A stretch of 64,000 nt of DNA from Desulfotignum sp032250905. Its GTDB lineage: Bacteria > Desulfobacterota > Desulfobacteria > Desulfobacterales > Desulfobacteraceae. The translations under genes and the position numbers were made by a program. Location: positions 9,967-73,966 of the forward strand of contig JAVVEQ010000011.1 of the NCBI GenBank assembly GCA_032250905.1, given 5' to 3'. Every line of letters starts with the position of its first letter. The first letter of the stretch is position 1. This document shows positions 1 to 7,984 of this stretch, one piece after another. Below the pieces are notes generated by a model, which worked only from the letters and a program-made list of their open reading frames with translations, searched no databases and was not told the origin of the DNA.

Positions 1-1145
1 GCCATGTTCACATGCACGGTGCCCTCGAGTTTGGGAAGGGCACGGATGTCTTTGGCCGCCATTTCAAAATAGGTGTCTTTTTCAAACCCTTTTGCAGCGA
101 TCACATCCCAGATCAGGTTGATGACGTTTTCTCCCTCACAGGTCACCTTCATCTTTACCATGGGGTTGTACAAAAGATATCTCCGGTCTTCGGCAGATGC
201 GCTCCGGAAATAGTCGGCAGCCCGCTGAGAAAAAAGTTTCATGGCGGCCAGGCGGGTATAGGCATCCACGAACAGCTGCTGGATATGGGGAAAATCAGTG
301 ACCATTCTGCCGTACAGATTCCGGCTGGCAGCATGGTTGAGACCTTCATACAGGGCATGGGTGCAGATGCCTATGGATGCCCATCCCAGGTTGAATTTTC
401 CCACATTGATGGTATTCAAGGCGCTGTCCCAGGCAGCCCGGCCCGTGGACATGATGTCCGCATCGGTTACGGGATAGCTGTTCAGGGCATATTCCGCCAC
501 ATACCCTTCCCAGTCCACCACATTCTGGACCAGGTCATAATTTTCATGCGCGGGGTCTGCCGCAAAAAAAACGTATTCATCGGTTTCTGAATTTTTTCCG
601 AAAGTGGATACGATCCCGGCCTGGTTGGCATTGCCGATATAGTATTTGCCGCCGTCCGCCACATAGTGACCATCTCCCAGGGGGGTCAGGGCCATGTCCG
701 AGGAATACAGGTCGGCCCCATGGGCTTTTTCAGACAAACCAAAGGCAAAGATATGACCTTCTTTCAACAGGCGTGCGGTTTTTTGTTTAAGCGATTCGTT
801 GTCTCCCATCCAGATGGGTCCTAATCCCAGGATGGATACCTGCCAGGTATACCAGTGGGAAAGATTGTAGAACCCCAGTATTTCATTGAAATCACAGATC
901 CGCCGTGTGTCCCACCGGGCATTTTTATTGTCGCCTGCATATTTTTGTGGGGTGAGAAGGGTGGCAAAGATCTGGTTGTCCTTTAAAAAATCCAGAAAAT
1001 CCTGGTACCACACCCGCTGGTGAAAATCTTCTTTCAACTGTTTTTTGCCCCGGGTTTCAAAATAGGCAATGGTTTTTTTCATGATCTGCCTGGATGCAGA
1101 GTCCAGGTGATCATACGTGACGGTTTTGGGATTGAATAAAATCAT
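1..1145 (-). CDS. Acyl-CoA dehydrogenase family protein (3' end cut by window edge)
   Basis: FAD-dependent oxidation of an acyl-CoA thioester at the alpha,beta carbons is the family reaction; the substrate cannot be told. About 381 residues are visible from the ATG at 1145, and the C-terminus lies beyond the left edge. An acyl-CoA-dehydrogenase-type middle segment is recognisable (FGLSEKAHGADLYSS, the place of the usual FALTEPxAGSD flavin/acyl loop), followed by a DGGKYYIGNA stretch and an all-helical C-terminal half. The N-terminal part is longer and more polar than in short-chain enzymes. Its ATG overlaps the stop of the upstream EamA gene by 4 bases (ATGA), so the two are probably translationally coupled. 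Family call is good; specificity is unknown. Confidence 0.8.
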   Translation of the reverse strand, partial: MILFNPKTVTYDHLDSASRQIMKKTIAYFETRGKKQLKEDFHQRVWYQDFLDFLKDNQIFATLLTPQKYAGDNKNARWDTRRICDFNEILGFYNLSHWYTWQVSILGLGPIWMGDNESLKQKTARLLKEGHIFAFGLSEKAHGADLYSSDMALTPLGDGHYVADGGKYYIGNANQAGIVSTFGKNSETDEYVFFAADPAHENYDLVQNVVDWEGYVAEYALNSYPVTDADIMSTGRAAWDSALNTINVGKFNLGWASIGICTHALYEGLNHAASRNLYGRMVTDFPHIQQLFVDAYTRLAAMKLFSQRAADYFRSASAEDRRYLLYNPMVKMKVTCEGENVINLIWDVIAAKGFEKDTYFEMAAKDIRALPKLEGTVHVNM

Positions 1146-2044
1146 TTGACAGGTCCTTGTTGTTTGGGTTTGATCCGGCCCAGCCGGTGCATGGCCAGGC
1201 CGGAGCCAACAATGAGAAGCCCCCCGGCAAACAGGTGCCAGGAGACCGGTTCCATGAGAAAGACGATGCCCACCATCGCAGTGAACAGGGTTTCACTGGA
1301 CATGTAGGCGGCTCCTTCAAAGCCTTTGCAGAAAAAAAATCCCTGGTTCATGAGCAGCTGGGCCGCCACTGACACCGCGACAATGCCTGCGATCATGCTC
1401 CATTCCACAGCAGATGCCGGCGCAATGGGATGGGCGATGCAAAAGGGCAGGGTGGCCAGGGTGCCCATGGTGCAGAAATAGAAATAGATGATCACCGGGC
1501 CGTTGTGCTCCCGCAGGGACCGGATGATGGTTACGGTGAATCCGGCAAGCACGGCGCCGATAATGGCCATGGCCTGACCCAGGGCATTGGCGGACAGCCT
1601 GAAGTCAAACAGAATGGCCACACCGGCCAGAAGCGCTCCGATGCATACAATCTGAAACCGGTTCACCTGCTCTTTGTAAATGAGAAAACCGAACAGGGCC
1701 GCAAACGCCGGGTAGGAATAAAACAGCACGACCGCCGTGGACATGGGCAGCATGCGCAGGGCTGACACCACAAAGAAAAAGGCAAGGGAGCCGGTGCATC
1801 CCCGGAGAATAAGCAAAGGGGTTTTATGTCCTTTAAAGGGATTTTTCCTGCGGCTGAACACCAGAGTCAACACCAGCATTCCTCCAAAGCACCGGATGAA
1901 TCCCAGGTGCCAGACCGTGTAATGGTCCGGCATCAGTTTGACAATGGTGGACATGAGGGTAAACAGCAGGGCTGCAGACAGCATGAACAGCGGTCCGGCC
2001 ATCCGGGCATCCATAAGAACGATTCGGGGGGTGGATTGAGGCAT
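1142..2044 (-). CDS. EamA/DMT-superfamily membrane transporter
   Basis: A 300-residue inner-membrane protein with about ten hydrophobic segments in two EamA repeats, the normal size for drug/metabolite exporters of the RhaT/EamA type. The first repeat carries a typical WHLGFIRCFGGML helix and RGCTGSLAFFFVVSAL; the second begins near residue 150. It ends inside the start codon of the acyl-CoA dehydrogenase gene (4-base overlap), so it is the first gene of a two-gene unit. The substrate cannot be predicted. The start at 2044 has a modest AGGGA-like site upstream; an in-frame ATG at residue 12 has none. Confidence 0.85.
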   Translation of the reverse strand: MPQSTPRIVLMDARMAGPLFMLSAALLFTLMSTIVKLMPDHYTVWHLGFIRCFGGMLVLTLVFSRRKNPFKGHKTPLLILRGCTGSLAFFFVVSALRMLPMSTAVVLFYSYPAFAALFGFLIYKEQVNRFQIVCIGALLAGVAILFDFRLSANALGQAMAIIGAVLAGFTVTIIRSLREHNGPVIIYFYFCTMGTLATLPFCIAHPIAPASAVEWSMIAGIVAVSVAAQLLMNQGFFFCKGFEGAAYMSSETLFTAMVGIVFLMEPVSWHLFAGGLLIVGSGLAMHRLGRIKPKQQGPVK

Positions 2045-2107
2045 ACGTGGGTCGTCCCTGATTCTGATAGTTGCGGCTGATTTAATAGGTCAAGATAGAC
2101 CCGGGCG

Positions 2108-2136
2108 TCCTGTCTGTCAAACAAATTAAGACAGGA
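2108..2136. repeat. Short inverted repeat between divergent EamA genes
   Basis: Perfect 8-bp arms TCCTGTCT and AGACAGGA separated by 13 bases, in the 190-bp gap between the divergent EamA gene and the EamA relic. There is no T-run, so it is unlikely to be an intrinsic terminator. An operator or a chance hairpin are both possible. Confidence 0.35.
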
Positions 2137-2236
2137 TGATGAAATGGATGGATTTTTCATTGGATACCACAGGCAAATGGTGTTATGGTTTGGCTGATAA
2201 CCGCCCATTACTGCACGATGTGAAAAGGAATTCCGA

Positions 2237-2473
2237 ATGTCGGAAAAATATGGCACGCTGCTGGCCGGGTATGGATTTGCCCTGACAGCCACAGCCCTCT
2301 GGTCGGGAAATTTTATTGTGGCAAGGGGGTTGAACCATTTTATTCCGCCGGTGAGCCTGGCTTTTTACCGGTGGCTCACGGCTGTTCTGGTGTTTGTGGC
2401 GGTGATTTCCAGAATATTGTTCAGGGAGGTGCTGATCCTGTCGGGCATCATTCTGGCCAACCAGGCGACTTAA
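2237..2473 (+). pseudogene. Truncated EamA/DMT transporter remnant
   Basis: Begins like a full EamA transporter (GFALTATALWSGNFIVARGL, then PPVSLAFYRWL) but ends after 78 residues where the family needs about 290. The last 17 residues (VLILSGIILANQ) resemble the final helix of an EamA protein rather than the third helix. This suggests an internal deletion that joined the first two helices to the C-terminal end. It directly precedes the cyclase gene (17 bases) and probably only contributes leader sequence. The alternative of a genuine two- or three-helix small protein cannot be excluded. Confidence 0.6.
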
Positions 2474-2490
2474 GATGTGGGGCTATTACA

Positions 2491-4239
2491 ATGAATCTGA
2501 CCCGGTTCCAATTTAAAAAATTGCAGACACGGCTTCAGATTGCCTTGTTGCTCCCCGTCCTGATCATTGTTCTTTCGGGCGGAGTAACCAGCTTCTGGTA
2601 TGCCCGGGGCATCATGCTGGATCAGTGGCAGGAATCCGCTGTGGTCAAGTTGCAACGGGCGGCCCACTATATTGAAATGCGGCTTCTCAAGCCGGTGGAC
2701 CTGCTCAATGTCCTGTTTCAGGTATCTGGCCGAAAAGGCATCGTGATTTCCCCGGATCAGGTGGTGGATTATCTGCTGGTCATGGCCGGGGTGGTGTCTG
2801 CGTCGTATGAACCGGTTGATCCTGCAGCCGTTCCCTCCACAGGGAGAATGCCGGGCATGGGGCCAATGGAGCGGATGAATATGGCGGAACACCCCGGCAT
2901 GCGGTTTTCCCGGTCTCAAATCGCCAGTGTGTCCGGTCCCCGGTATCATGCCGATGAGCAGGGCAGAACCGTGAGCATGCAAATTTCCCTGTTCGGGGCG
3001 TCGGAAAAATTGCTGGGGGATCTGGTTATCCGGATGGATTTTGATTTTCTGCTCAAAGATATTCTGGCCCTGGGGTGGTGGCAGAGTGACATGGCCTGTA
3101 TTGTCGATGCATCCGGTGCCTATATGGCCCATACCAACATGACCATGACAGACCGGAGGACCCTTGGGGGATCCGGTGATCCGCTGGAGCAGGCTATTTT
3201 TGAAAAGATGAAGACCCAGCCGTTCGGCACTGTTTCCCTTCAAGGACATCCCCCGGATCTGATCGCGGGGTTTTATGAGCTGGAACATGTGCCCTGGACC
3301 ATTATCATGTTTGCCGACGGCCACAAAATTCTGGGACCCATTGTGACATACAGAAATAGTCTTGCCCTGGGCGTTTTTGTCCTGGCCGTCCTGGTTCTGG
3401 TATTGATCCGGTTTCACATGTGCCGGATGGTGAGGCAGATCCAGCAGTTGTCAGAAAAGGCCAGGGCAGTCGCAGAAGGTGATTACGGCGCTCCCATCCC
3501 TGTGGAAAGCCGTGACGAAATCGGCCAGCTGGTGGAAAGTTTCAATACCATGGTCACGGGACTTGAAGAGCGGGATCATATCCGCAACAGCTTTGGCCGG
3601 TATGTGGATCCGGATTTCGCCAGGACCCTGATGGCACATCCGGAGGCCGGTCAACTGGGCGGTGTCCGGCGGGAAGCAGTGATGCTGATGTCGGATATCC
3701 GGGGATTTACCCGTTTATCAGAAACATTGGGACCTGAGGTAATCGTGGCGGTTCTCAACCGGTATTTTTCCCATATGATCGAAATTATTCGAAAGCATCA
3801 GGGCATAATTGTGGATTTCTACGGGGATGCCATCCTTGTTTTTTTTGATCCGCTGGATGAACCCACATCCGACACTGTCTGGCGTGCGGTCAACTGTGCT
3901 TTTGATATGCAGTCCAAAATGCCGGAGGTCAACCGGGAGCTGAAAAAGCAGGATCTCCCGGATCTGGCCATGGGCATCGGCATTCACGCCGGTCAGGTGG
4001 TGGTGGGAAATATCGGATCAGATACCCGGGCCAAATACGGGGTGGTGGGGCCGCCGGTAAACATCACCAGCCGGATCCAGGAACAGGCCCGGAAAGATCA
4101 GATTCTGGTGTCGGATGCGGTGCTGGACAAAACAGGGGGCAAGGTGCAGGCGGTCTCTTCTTTTAAAGCTGATTTCAAGGGGGTGGATCAGCCCATGACA
4201 TTGCATGTGATACAGACACCAGCGCCTCCTGACGAATGA
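2491..4239 (+). CDS. Membrane-bound class III adenylate/guanylate cyclase (sensor-HAMP-cyclase)
   Basis: Makes a 3',5'-cyclic nucleotide from ATP or GTP at the inner membrane. Order in the 582 residues: TM helix about 16-35, extracytoplasmic Cache-like sensor about 40-288, TM helix about 290-308, HAMP about 310-362, cyclase domain about 385-575. Both metal-binding Asp motifs are present (LMSDIRGFTRLSE and DFYGDAILVFF), as is the transition-state Asn/Arg pair in VNITSRI. The sensor contains a Met-rich stretch at about 120-140 (six Met and one His). The ATG at 2491 was preferred because upstream in-frame residues belong to the EamA relic. Cyclic-nucleotide-binding-fold proteins occur at 34-35 kb, but their pockets look degenerate. 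Confidence 0.9.
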   Translation: MNLTRFQFKKLQTRLQIALLLPVLIIVLSGGVTSFWYARGIMLDQWQESAVVKLQRAAHYIEMRLLKPVDLLNVLFQVSGRKGIVISPDQVVDYLLVMAGVVSASYEPVDPAAVPSTGRMPGMGPMERMNMAEHPGMRFSRSQIASVSGPRYHADEQGRTVSMQISLFGASEKLLGDLVIRMDFDFLLKDILALGWWQSDMACIVDASGAYMAHTNMTMTDRRTLGGSGDPLEQAIFEKMKTQPFGTVSLQGHPPDLIAGFYELEHVPWTIIMFADGHKILGPIVTYRNSLALGVFVLAVLVLVLIRFHMCRMVRQIQQLSEKARAVAEGDYGAPIPVESRDEIGQLVESFNTMVTGLEERDHIRNSFGRYVDPDFARTLMAHPEAGQLGGVRREAVMLMSDIRGFTRLSETLGPEVIVAVLNRYFSHMIEIIRKHQGIIVDFYGDAILVFFDPLDEPTSDTVWRAVNCAFDMQSKMPEVNRELKKQDLPDLAMGIGIHAGQVVVGNIGSDTRAKYGVVGPPVNITSRIQEQARKDQILVSDAVLDKTGGKVQAVSSFKADFKGVDQPMTLHVIQTPAPPDE

Positions 4240-4276
4240 TTTTTTTCACAGTGTCACCGGTTTTTGGACATGGTGT

Positions 4277-5668
4277 TCAATCCGGGCGGGAGGCGAGAAT
4301 ATGATCCAGGTCAAGACCGTATTTTTTTATTTTATTGTTCAGGGTCGTCCGGGTGATATGCAGGATTTTGGCTGCCTCTGACTTGTTTCCGCCGGTCTGC
4401 TTCAGCGTTTCTGTCAATGCCATGGTTTCAACCTCATCCAGGGACCGGCCCCCGAGTTCCGGCAAAGGTTGATGGGAAACGGTATCTGTTTGATCGTTTC
4501 GTATCTTATCCCCGGGCAGGTCTTGTTCCGAGATATACTGTCCCATGGACAGAATCACCGCTCTTTCAACGGCATTTTCCAGTTCCCTGACATTGCCCGG
4601 CCAGGAATGTTTCACCAGGGCATCCATGGCCCCGGGCGTGAATCCCTTGAAAGTTTTCCGGTTCTTTTGCGAGAACCAGGTCAGAAAATGCTGGGCCAGT
4701 AAAGGAATGTCATCGGTTCTCTCTTTCAGTGATGGGATTCTTATGTTGATGACATTCAGGCGGTAAAACAGGTCTTCTCTGAATCGACCGTTTCTGACTT
4801 CCTTTTCCAGGTTTTTGTTGGTGGCCACAATGATCCGGACATCGATGCGGATGGGCCTGTCACTGCCGACCCGTTGAATCTCCCTTTCCTGGATCGCCCG
4901 CAGCAGTTTAACCTGCATGGACGGGGGAATATCTCCGATCTCGTCCAGAAAAATGGTGCCTTTATCGGCATGGAGAAACAAACCGTCCCGTTTTTTGTCC
5001 GCGCCGGTGAAAGCTCCTTTTTCATGGCCGAACAGTTCCGACTCCAGCAGCGTTTCATTCAACGCGGCACAGTTAAGCGAGATCAGCCTGTTTTTTCTTC
5101 GGGGGCTGTGGTCGTGAATGGCCCGGGCAAACAGTTCTTTTCCGGTTCCGCTGTCACCGGTGATCAAAATGGTGGCATCCGTAGGGGCGGCGATTTTTGC
5201 CGTTTCCAACACGGCTTTCATGGCCGGACTGGTCCCGATAATGCGTGAAAAACCGGTTTCGGAGGATAATTTTCTTTTCAAATCCTCATTTTCCCTGGTC
5301 AGGTGGAGATGGCTCATGGCCCGTTGGATGGTGAGTTTCAGATCATCGAAATTCAGCGGTTTGGTCAGGTAGTCATATGCACCCGTTTTCATCGCCTCCA
5401 CCGCCGAGTTCACCGACGAATAGGCCGTCATGATGATGATGGGTATGGCAGGATTGAATGCCTTGATTTTCTGAAGGGCTTCCATCCCATCCACATTGGC
5501 CATTCTGACATCCATGAGCACCAGGTCATAGGGGGTCTGCTTCACCATGCGGATGGCATCTTCGCCATCAGTGGCGCTGTCAATGGAATGCCCCAGGCTT
5601 TTTAAAACGGTTTGAAGCATGGACAGATGCGCGATGTCATCATCGACAATCAGGAGGTTACCTTTCAT
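4277..5668 (-). CDS. Sigma-54-dependent response regulator, ZraR/AtoC-like
   Basis: Transcription activator for sigma-54 RNA polymerase. A 463-residue NtrC-family protein: receiver about 1-120 with the phospho-acceptor Asp53 in LMDVRM, AAA+ domain about 145-380 with Walker A GDSGTGKE, the sigma-54 contact loop GAFTGA and an arginine-rich sensor region, and a Fis-type HTH at the C-terminus (SEAAKILHITRTTLNNKIKKYG). Its start overlaps the stop of the kinase gene by 11 bases, so the pair is co-translated. A sigma-54-type promoter stands upstream of the divergent efflux operon at 7581, the obvious target. The metal signal is inferred from context. Confidence 0.92.
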   Translation of the reverse strand: MKGNLLIVDDDIAHLSMLQTVLKSLGHSIDSATDGEDAIRMVKQTPYDLVLMDVRMANVDGMEALQKIKAFNPAIPIIIMTAYSSVNSAVEAMKTGAYDYLTKPLNFDDLKLTIQRAMSHLHLTRENEDLKRKLSSETGFSRIIGTSPAMKAVLETAKIAAPTDATILITGDSGTGKELFARAIHDHSPRRKNRLISLNCAALNETLLESELFGHEKGAFTGADKKRDGLFLHADKGTIFLDEIGDIPPSMQVKLLRAIQEREIQRVGSDRPIRIDVRIIVATNKNLEKEVRNGRFREDLFYRLNVINIRIPSLKERTDDIPLLAQHFLTWFSQKNRKTFKGFTPGAMDALVKHSWPGNVRELENAVERAVILSMGQYISEQDLPGDKIRNDQTDTVSHQPLPELGGRSLDEVETMALTETLKQTGGNKSEAAKILHITRTTLNNKIKKYGLDLDHILASRPD

Positions 5669-7412
5669 AAAGCGTTCCTTTATTTTTTTTCAGTGGAATG
5701 GAGATGAAAAACGTGGTCCCCTTTCCCGGTGTACTTTCAAGCCAGAGGGTGCCGTTGTGGCTTTCAATGATTTTATAGGCAATGGCGAGCCCCAGCCCGG
5801 TTCCTTTTTTTTTGGTGGTGTAGTACGGATTGAACACCGCTGCCTGGTCATCGGACCCAATGCCCTCTCCGGTATCAGACACGGCAAACTGGATGGTATC
5901 GCCTTCACCCCGGACTTCCACTGTCAGGTCTCCGCCGTTTTTCATGGCCTGCATGGCATTGATATAAAGGTTCAACAACACCTGGGTGAAACGGTCCGGG
6001 TCCAGACAGACTTCAGGAAGCGGAGCATCGATGTTTTCCTTAACCCGGATGCCGGCACTTATAGCCTCATGCTTGATAATGCCCAATGAATGGTGGATCA
6101 ACGTCTCCGGCTGCGTGGGGCGCAACTGCAAATCTGCCGGCCGGGCGAACTCGAGCAGTTCCGAAATCACGCGGTCCACCCGGTCAATCTCTTCAACCAT
6201 TAAGCGGGCCGCCTGTTTTTTTTCACTGTCATCTTCAAACAGACTGCCGAAAAAACCGGCGTACCCCTTGATGGAACTTAAGGGATTCCGGACCTCATGG
6301 GCAATGCCTGAAGCCAGGGTGCCCAGCGCGGCCAGTCTTTCCTTGCGCCTGATTTTCGATTCCAGGGCCCGGATATGGCTCAAGTCCTTCAAGATAAAGA
6401 GAAACCCGATAAAGTGATTTTCCCGGCCCAGAATACGGGTCACCATTATGGAAACAGGGGTTGTGCCTGATTTTTTTGAATCGAGAGAAATCTCTTTTTC
6501 TATGCCTTTTCCAGGGGCTTCCGCCGTCTGATGCAGGTGCCAGAGGATACCGGGAAGAAGGGTGTCCGCTGTTTTGTCTGTCATCTCTGAAGCATCGATT
6601 TCCAGCAGGGAGCAGGCAGTCTCGTTGATATAGCGGATGTGCCGGTCCCTGTCTACAATGATGATCCCCATGGGAAGACTGGCAATGGTTTCGGCGGCAA
6701 AAGCCCGGGTGTCCTGCAGCAGCCGCCGGGACCGGGTGGCCCTGCGGGACCAGATCAGGGAAACGACTCCGGTCAGGCCGGTGAGAAACACGATGGCCAT
6801 CATGCTGATATTGTGGTGCAGATCATCGGCCGCTGCCTGTTCAAACGGCGAGATGTCCATACCCATGACGATGACGGATCTGTTTTCATCAATGTTTTTG
6901 GAGCGATCAGACAGGTGGGGTGTTTTGTCCGGCTGTTCCGGTTTGCCAGACATTTCCGGCAATGTGAACCGGGCTGTTTTGTATACTTCAAAATATCGGG
7001 TATGGTTCGCTGTTTCCACAATCCGCCAGCCCGGATCTCCGGATTTTGCCGACAACGGGCTGACTGCAGGAACATCCGAAACTGTGTTTATCCGGTTTTT
7101 ATCGTAGCCGGCGATGATGTTTCCGGATGTGTCCACCAGAAACAGATATGAAATGTCCGGATGGACTGCGGTTTTTTCCAGCAGCACCTGCAAGGCGGCC
7201 GGACGTTTCGGTATCTCTGTTCTGACATCGGCTTCAAAAGAGGTGATCAAAGCGGTTCCTTTTTCCCTTAACAGGGTGCTGACATGCTGTTTTTCACGAT
7301 TGTACAGCACGATGGTCTGAAAAAGGATAACCACCATGAGAACACCACTGATGCTGATGGGAACCCAGGGTGATGCCGATGCCATCCACTGGTTTGCTTT
7401 GTTGAGATCCAT
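5658..7412 (-). CDS. Sensor histidine kinase, ZraS-like
   Basis: Partner kinase of the adjacent sigma-54 activator. From the ATG at 7412 (AGGAAA site upstream; a longer in-frame start lacks one) it has 584 residues: TM about 16-36, periplasmic sensor about 40-200, TM about 200-220, PAS about 265-375, HisKA with H-box SGIAHEVRNPLSS, and HATPase with the N box and the G boxes DTGEGIG and KGTGLGLAI. The sensor region has a polar stretch with several Asp, His and Ser (PDKTPHLSDRS). ZraS-like kinases respond to envelope metal. The position facing a copper/silver-type efflux operon supports metal sensing, but the ligand is not shown by sequence. Confidence 0.88.
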   Translation of the reverse strand: MDLNKANQWMASASPWVPISISGVLMVVILFQTIVLYNREKQHVSTLLREKGTALITSFEADVRTEIPKRPAALQVLLEKTAVHPDISYLFLVDTSGNIIAGYDKNRINTVSDVPAVSPLSAKSGDPGWRIVETANHTRYFEVYKTARFTLPEMSGKPEQPDKTPHLSDRSKNIDENRSVIVMGMDISPFEQAAADDLHHNISMMAIVFLTGLTGVVSLIWSRRATRSRRLLQDTRAFAAETIASLPMGIIIVDRDRHIRYINETACSLLEIDASEMTDKTADTLLPGILWHLHQTAEAPGKGIEKEISLDSKKSGTTPVSIMVTRILGRENHFIGFLFILKDLSHIRALESKIRRKERLAALGTLASGIAHEVRNPLSSIKGYAGFFGSLFEDDSEKKQAARLMVEEIDRVDRVISELLEFARPADLQLRPTQPETLIHHSLGIIKHEAISAGIRVKENIDAPLPEVCLDPDRFTQVLLNLYINAMQAMKNGGDLTVEVRGEGDTIQFAVSDTGEGIGSDDQAAVFNPYYTTKKKGTGLGLAIAYKIIESHNGTLWLESTPGKGTTFFISIPLKKNKGTLYER

Positions 7413-7580
7413 TTCAGACGGTTTCCTGCAAGGGTGATTAAAAATTAACCATATTCCGGGTACTGATGTCCAATTATGAATCATCTTTTGGGATTTGGCA
7501 AGCCGCCAGAGAAGGTTTGGAACTGAACGAGCTATATATTTTGCCATGATTCGAAAAGGTTATAATAAATCACTACAATG

Positions 7581-7596
7581 TGGTATGATTGTTGCG
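7581..7596 (+). promoter_or_regulatory. Sigma-54 (-24/-12) promoter of the efflux operon
   Basis: TGGTAT-N5-TTGCG: the GG and GC dinucleotides have exactly the 10-base spacing of sigma-54 promoters, and TTGC matches the -12 element. It lies 57 bases before the first gene of the efflux operon and between that operon and a divergent sigma-54 activator. The -24 half (TGGTAT for TGGCAC) is less perfect than the -12 half. Confidence 0.7.
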
Positions 7597-7652
7597 AACC
7601 TTATTCTTACAGGGTGAATTCACACAGATAACTTACAAGCCATACAGGGGGA

Positions 7653-7922
7653 ATGATGTGGGGATGCAATACCATCGGTTCAGGTATGGGACATTCATTT
7701 CATGGGGGCGGGATCATCGGTTTTTTCATTATGCTGCTGATTATCGGCCTGATTGTTTTTGTTCTGTTGCAGGTGTTTCAATCCGTCAGAAAACGCACCC
7801 AATGTTCCGATACCCAGGATTCGTTGAAAATTCTGGATGCACGGTTCGCCAGAGGAGAAATCACCGAAGCGGAATACCGGAAAATGCGGGATATTCTATG
7901 CAACAAAAATGGGTCCGGGTAG
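7653..7922 (+). CDS. Small SHOCT-domain membrane protein
   Basis: An 89-residue protein: a Gly/His-rich N-terminus (GMGHSFHGGG), one TM helix about 23-43, and a C-terminal SHOCT motif (DSLKILDARFARGEITEAEYRKM). SHOCT proteins are small and usually of unknown role, and are often found beside metal-efflux and oxidoreductase genes. It has a strong GGGGGA ribosome site and is the first gene after the -24/-12 promoter. The His/Met content of the N-terminus would fit metal contact, but that is inference. Confidence 0.8.
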   Translation: MMWGCNTIGSGMGHSFHGGGIIGFFIMLLIIGLIVFVLLQVFQSVRKRTQCSDTQDSLKILDARFARGEITEAEYRKMRDILCNKNGSG

Positions 7923-7984
7923 GTGAGCAGAAGAAAGCCTCGCCTGAACTGTCACAGCCACGATGATGTGTAAAGGAAATGACC

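Noticed and set aside
12..590. 192-residue plus-strand frame at the left edge
   Set aside because: Antisense to the acyl-CoA dehydrogenase, which reads continuously from 1145 to the edge.
2470..3417. 315-residue frame antisense to the cyclase
   Set aside because: No motif, opposite well-conserved cyclase-sensor coding sequence.
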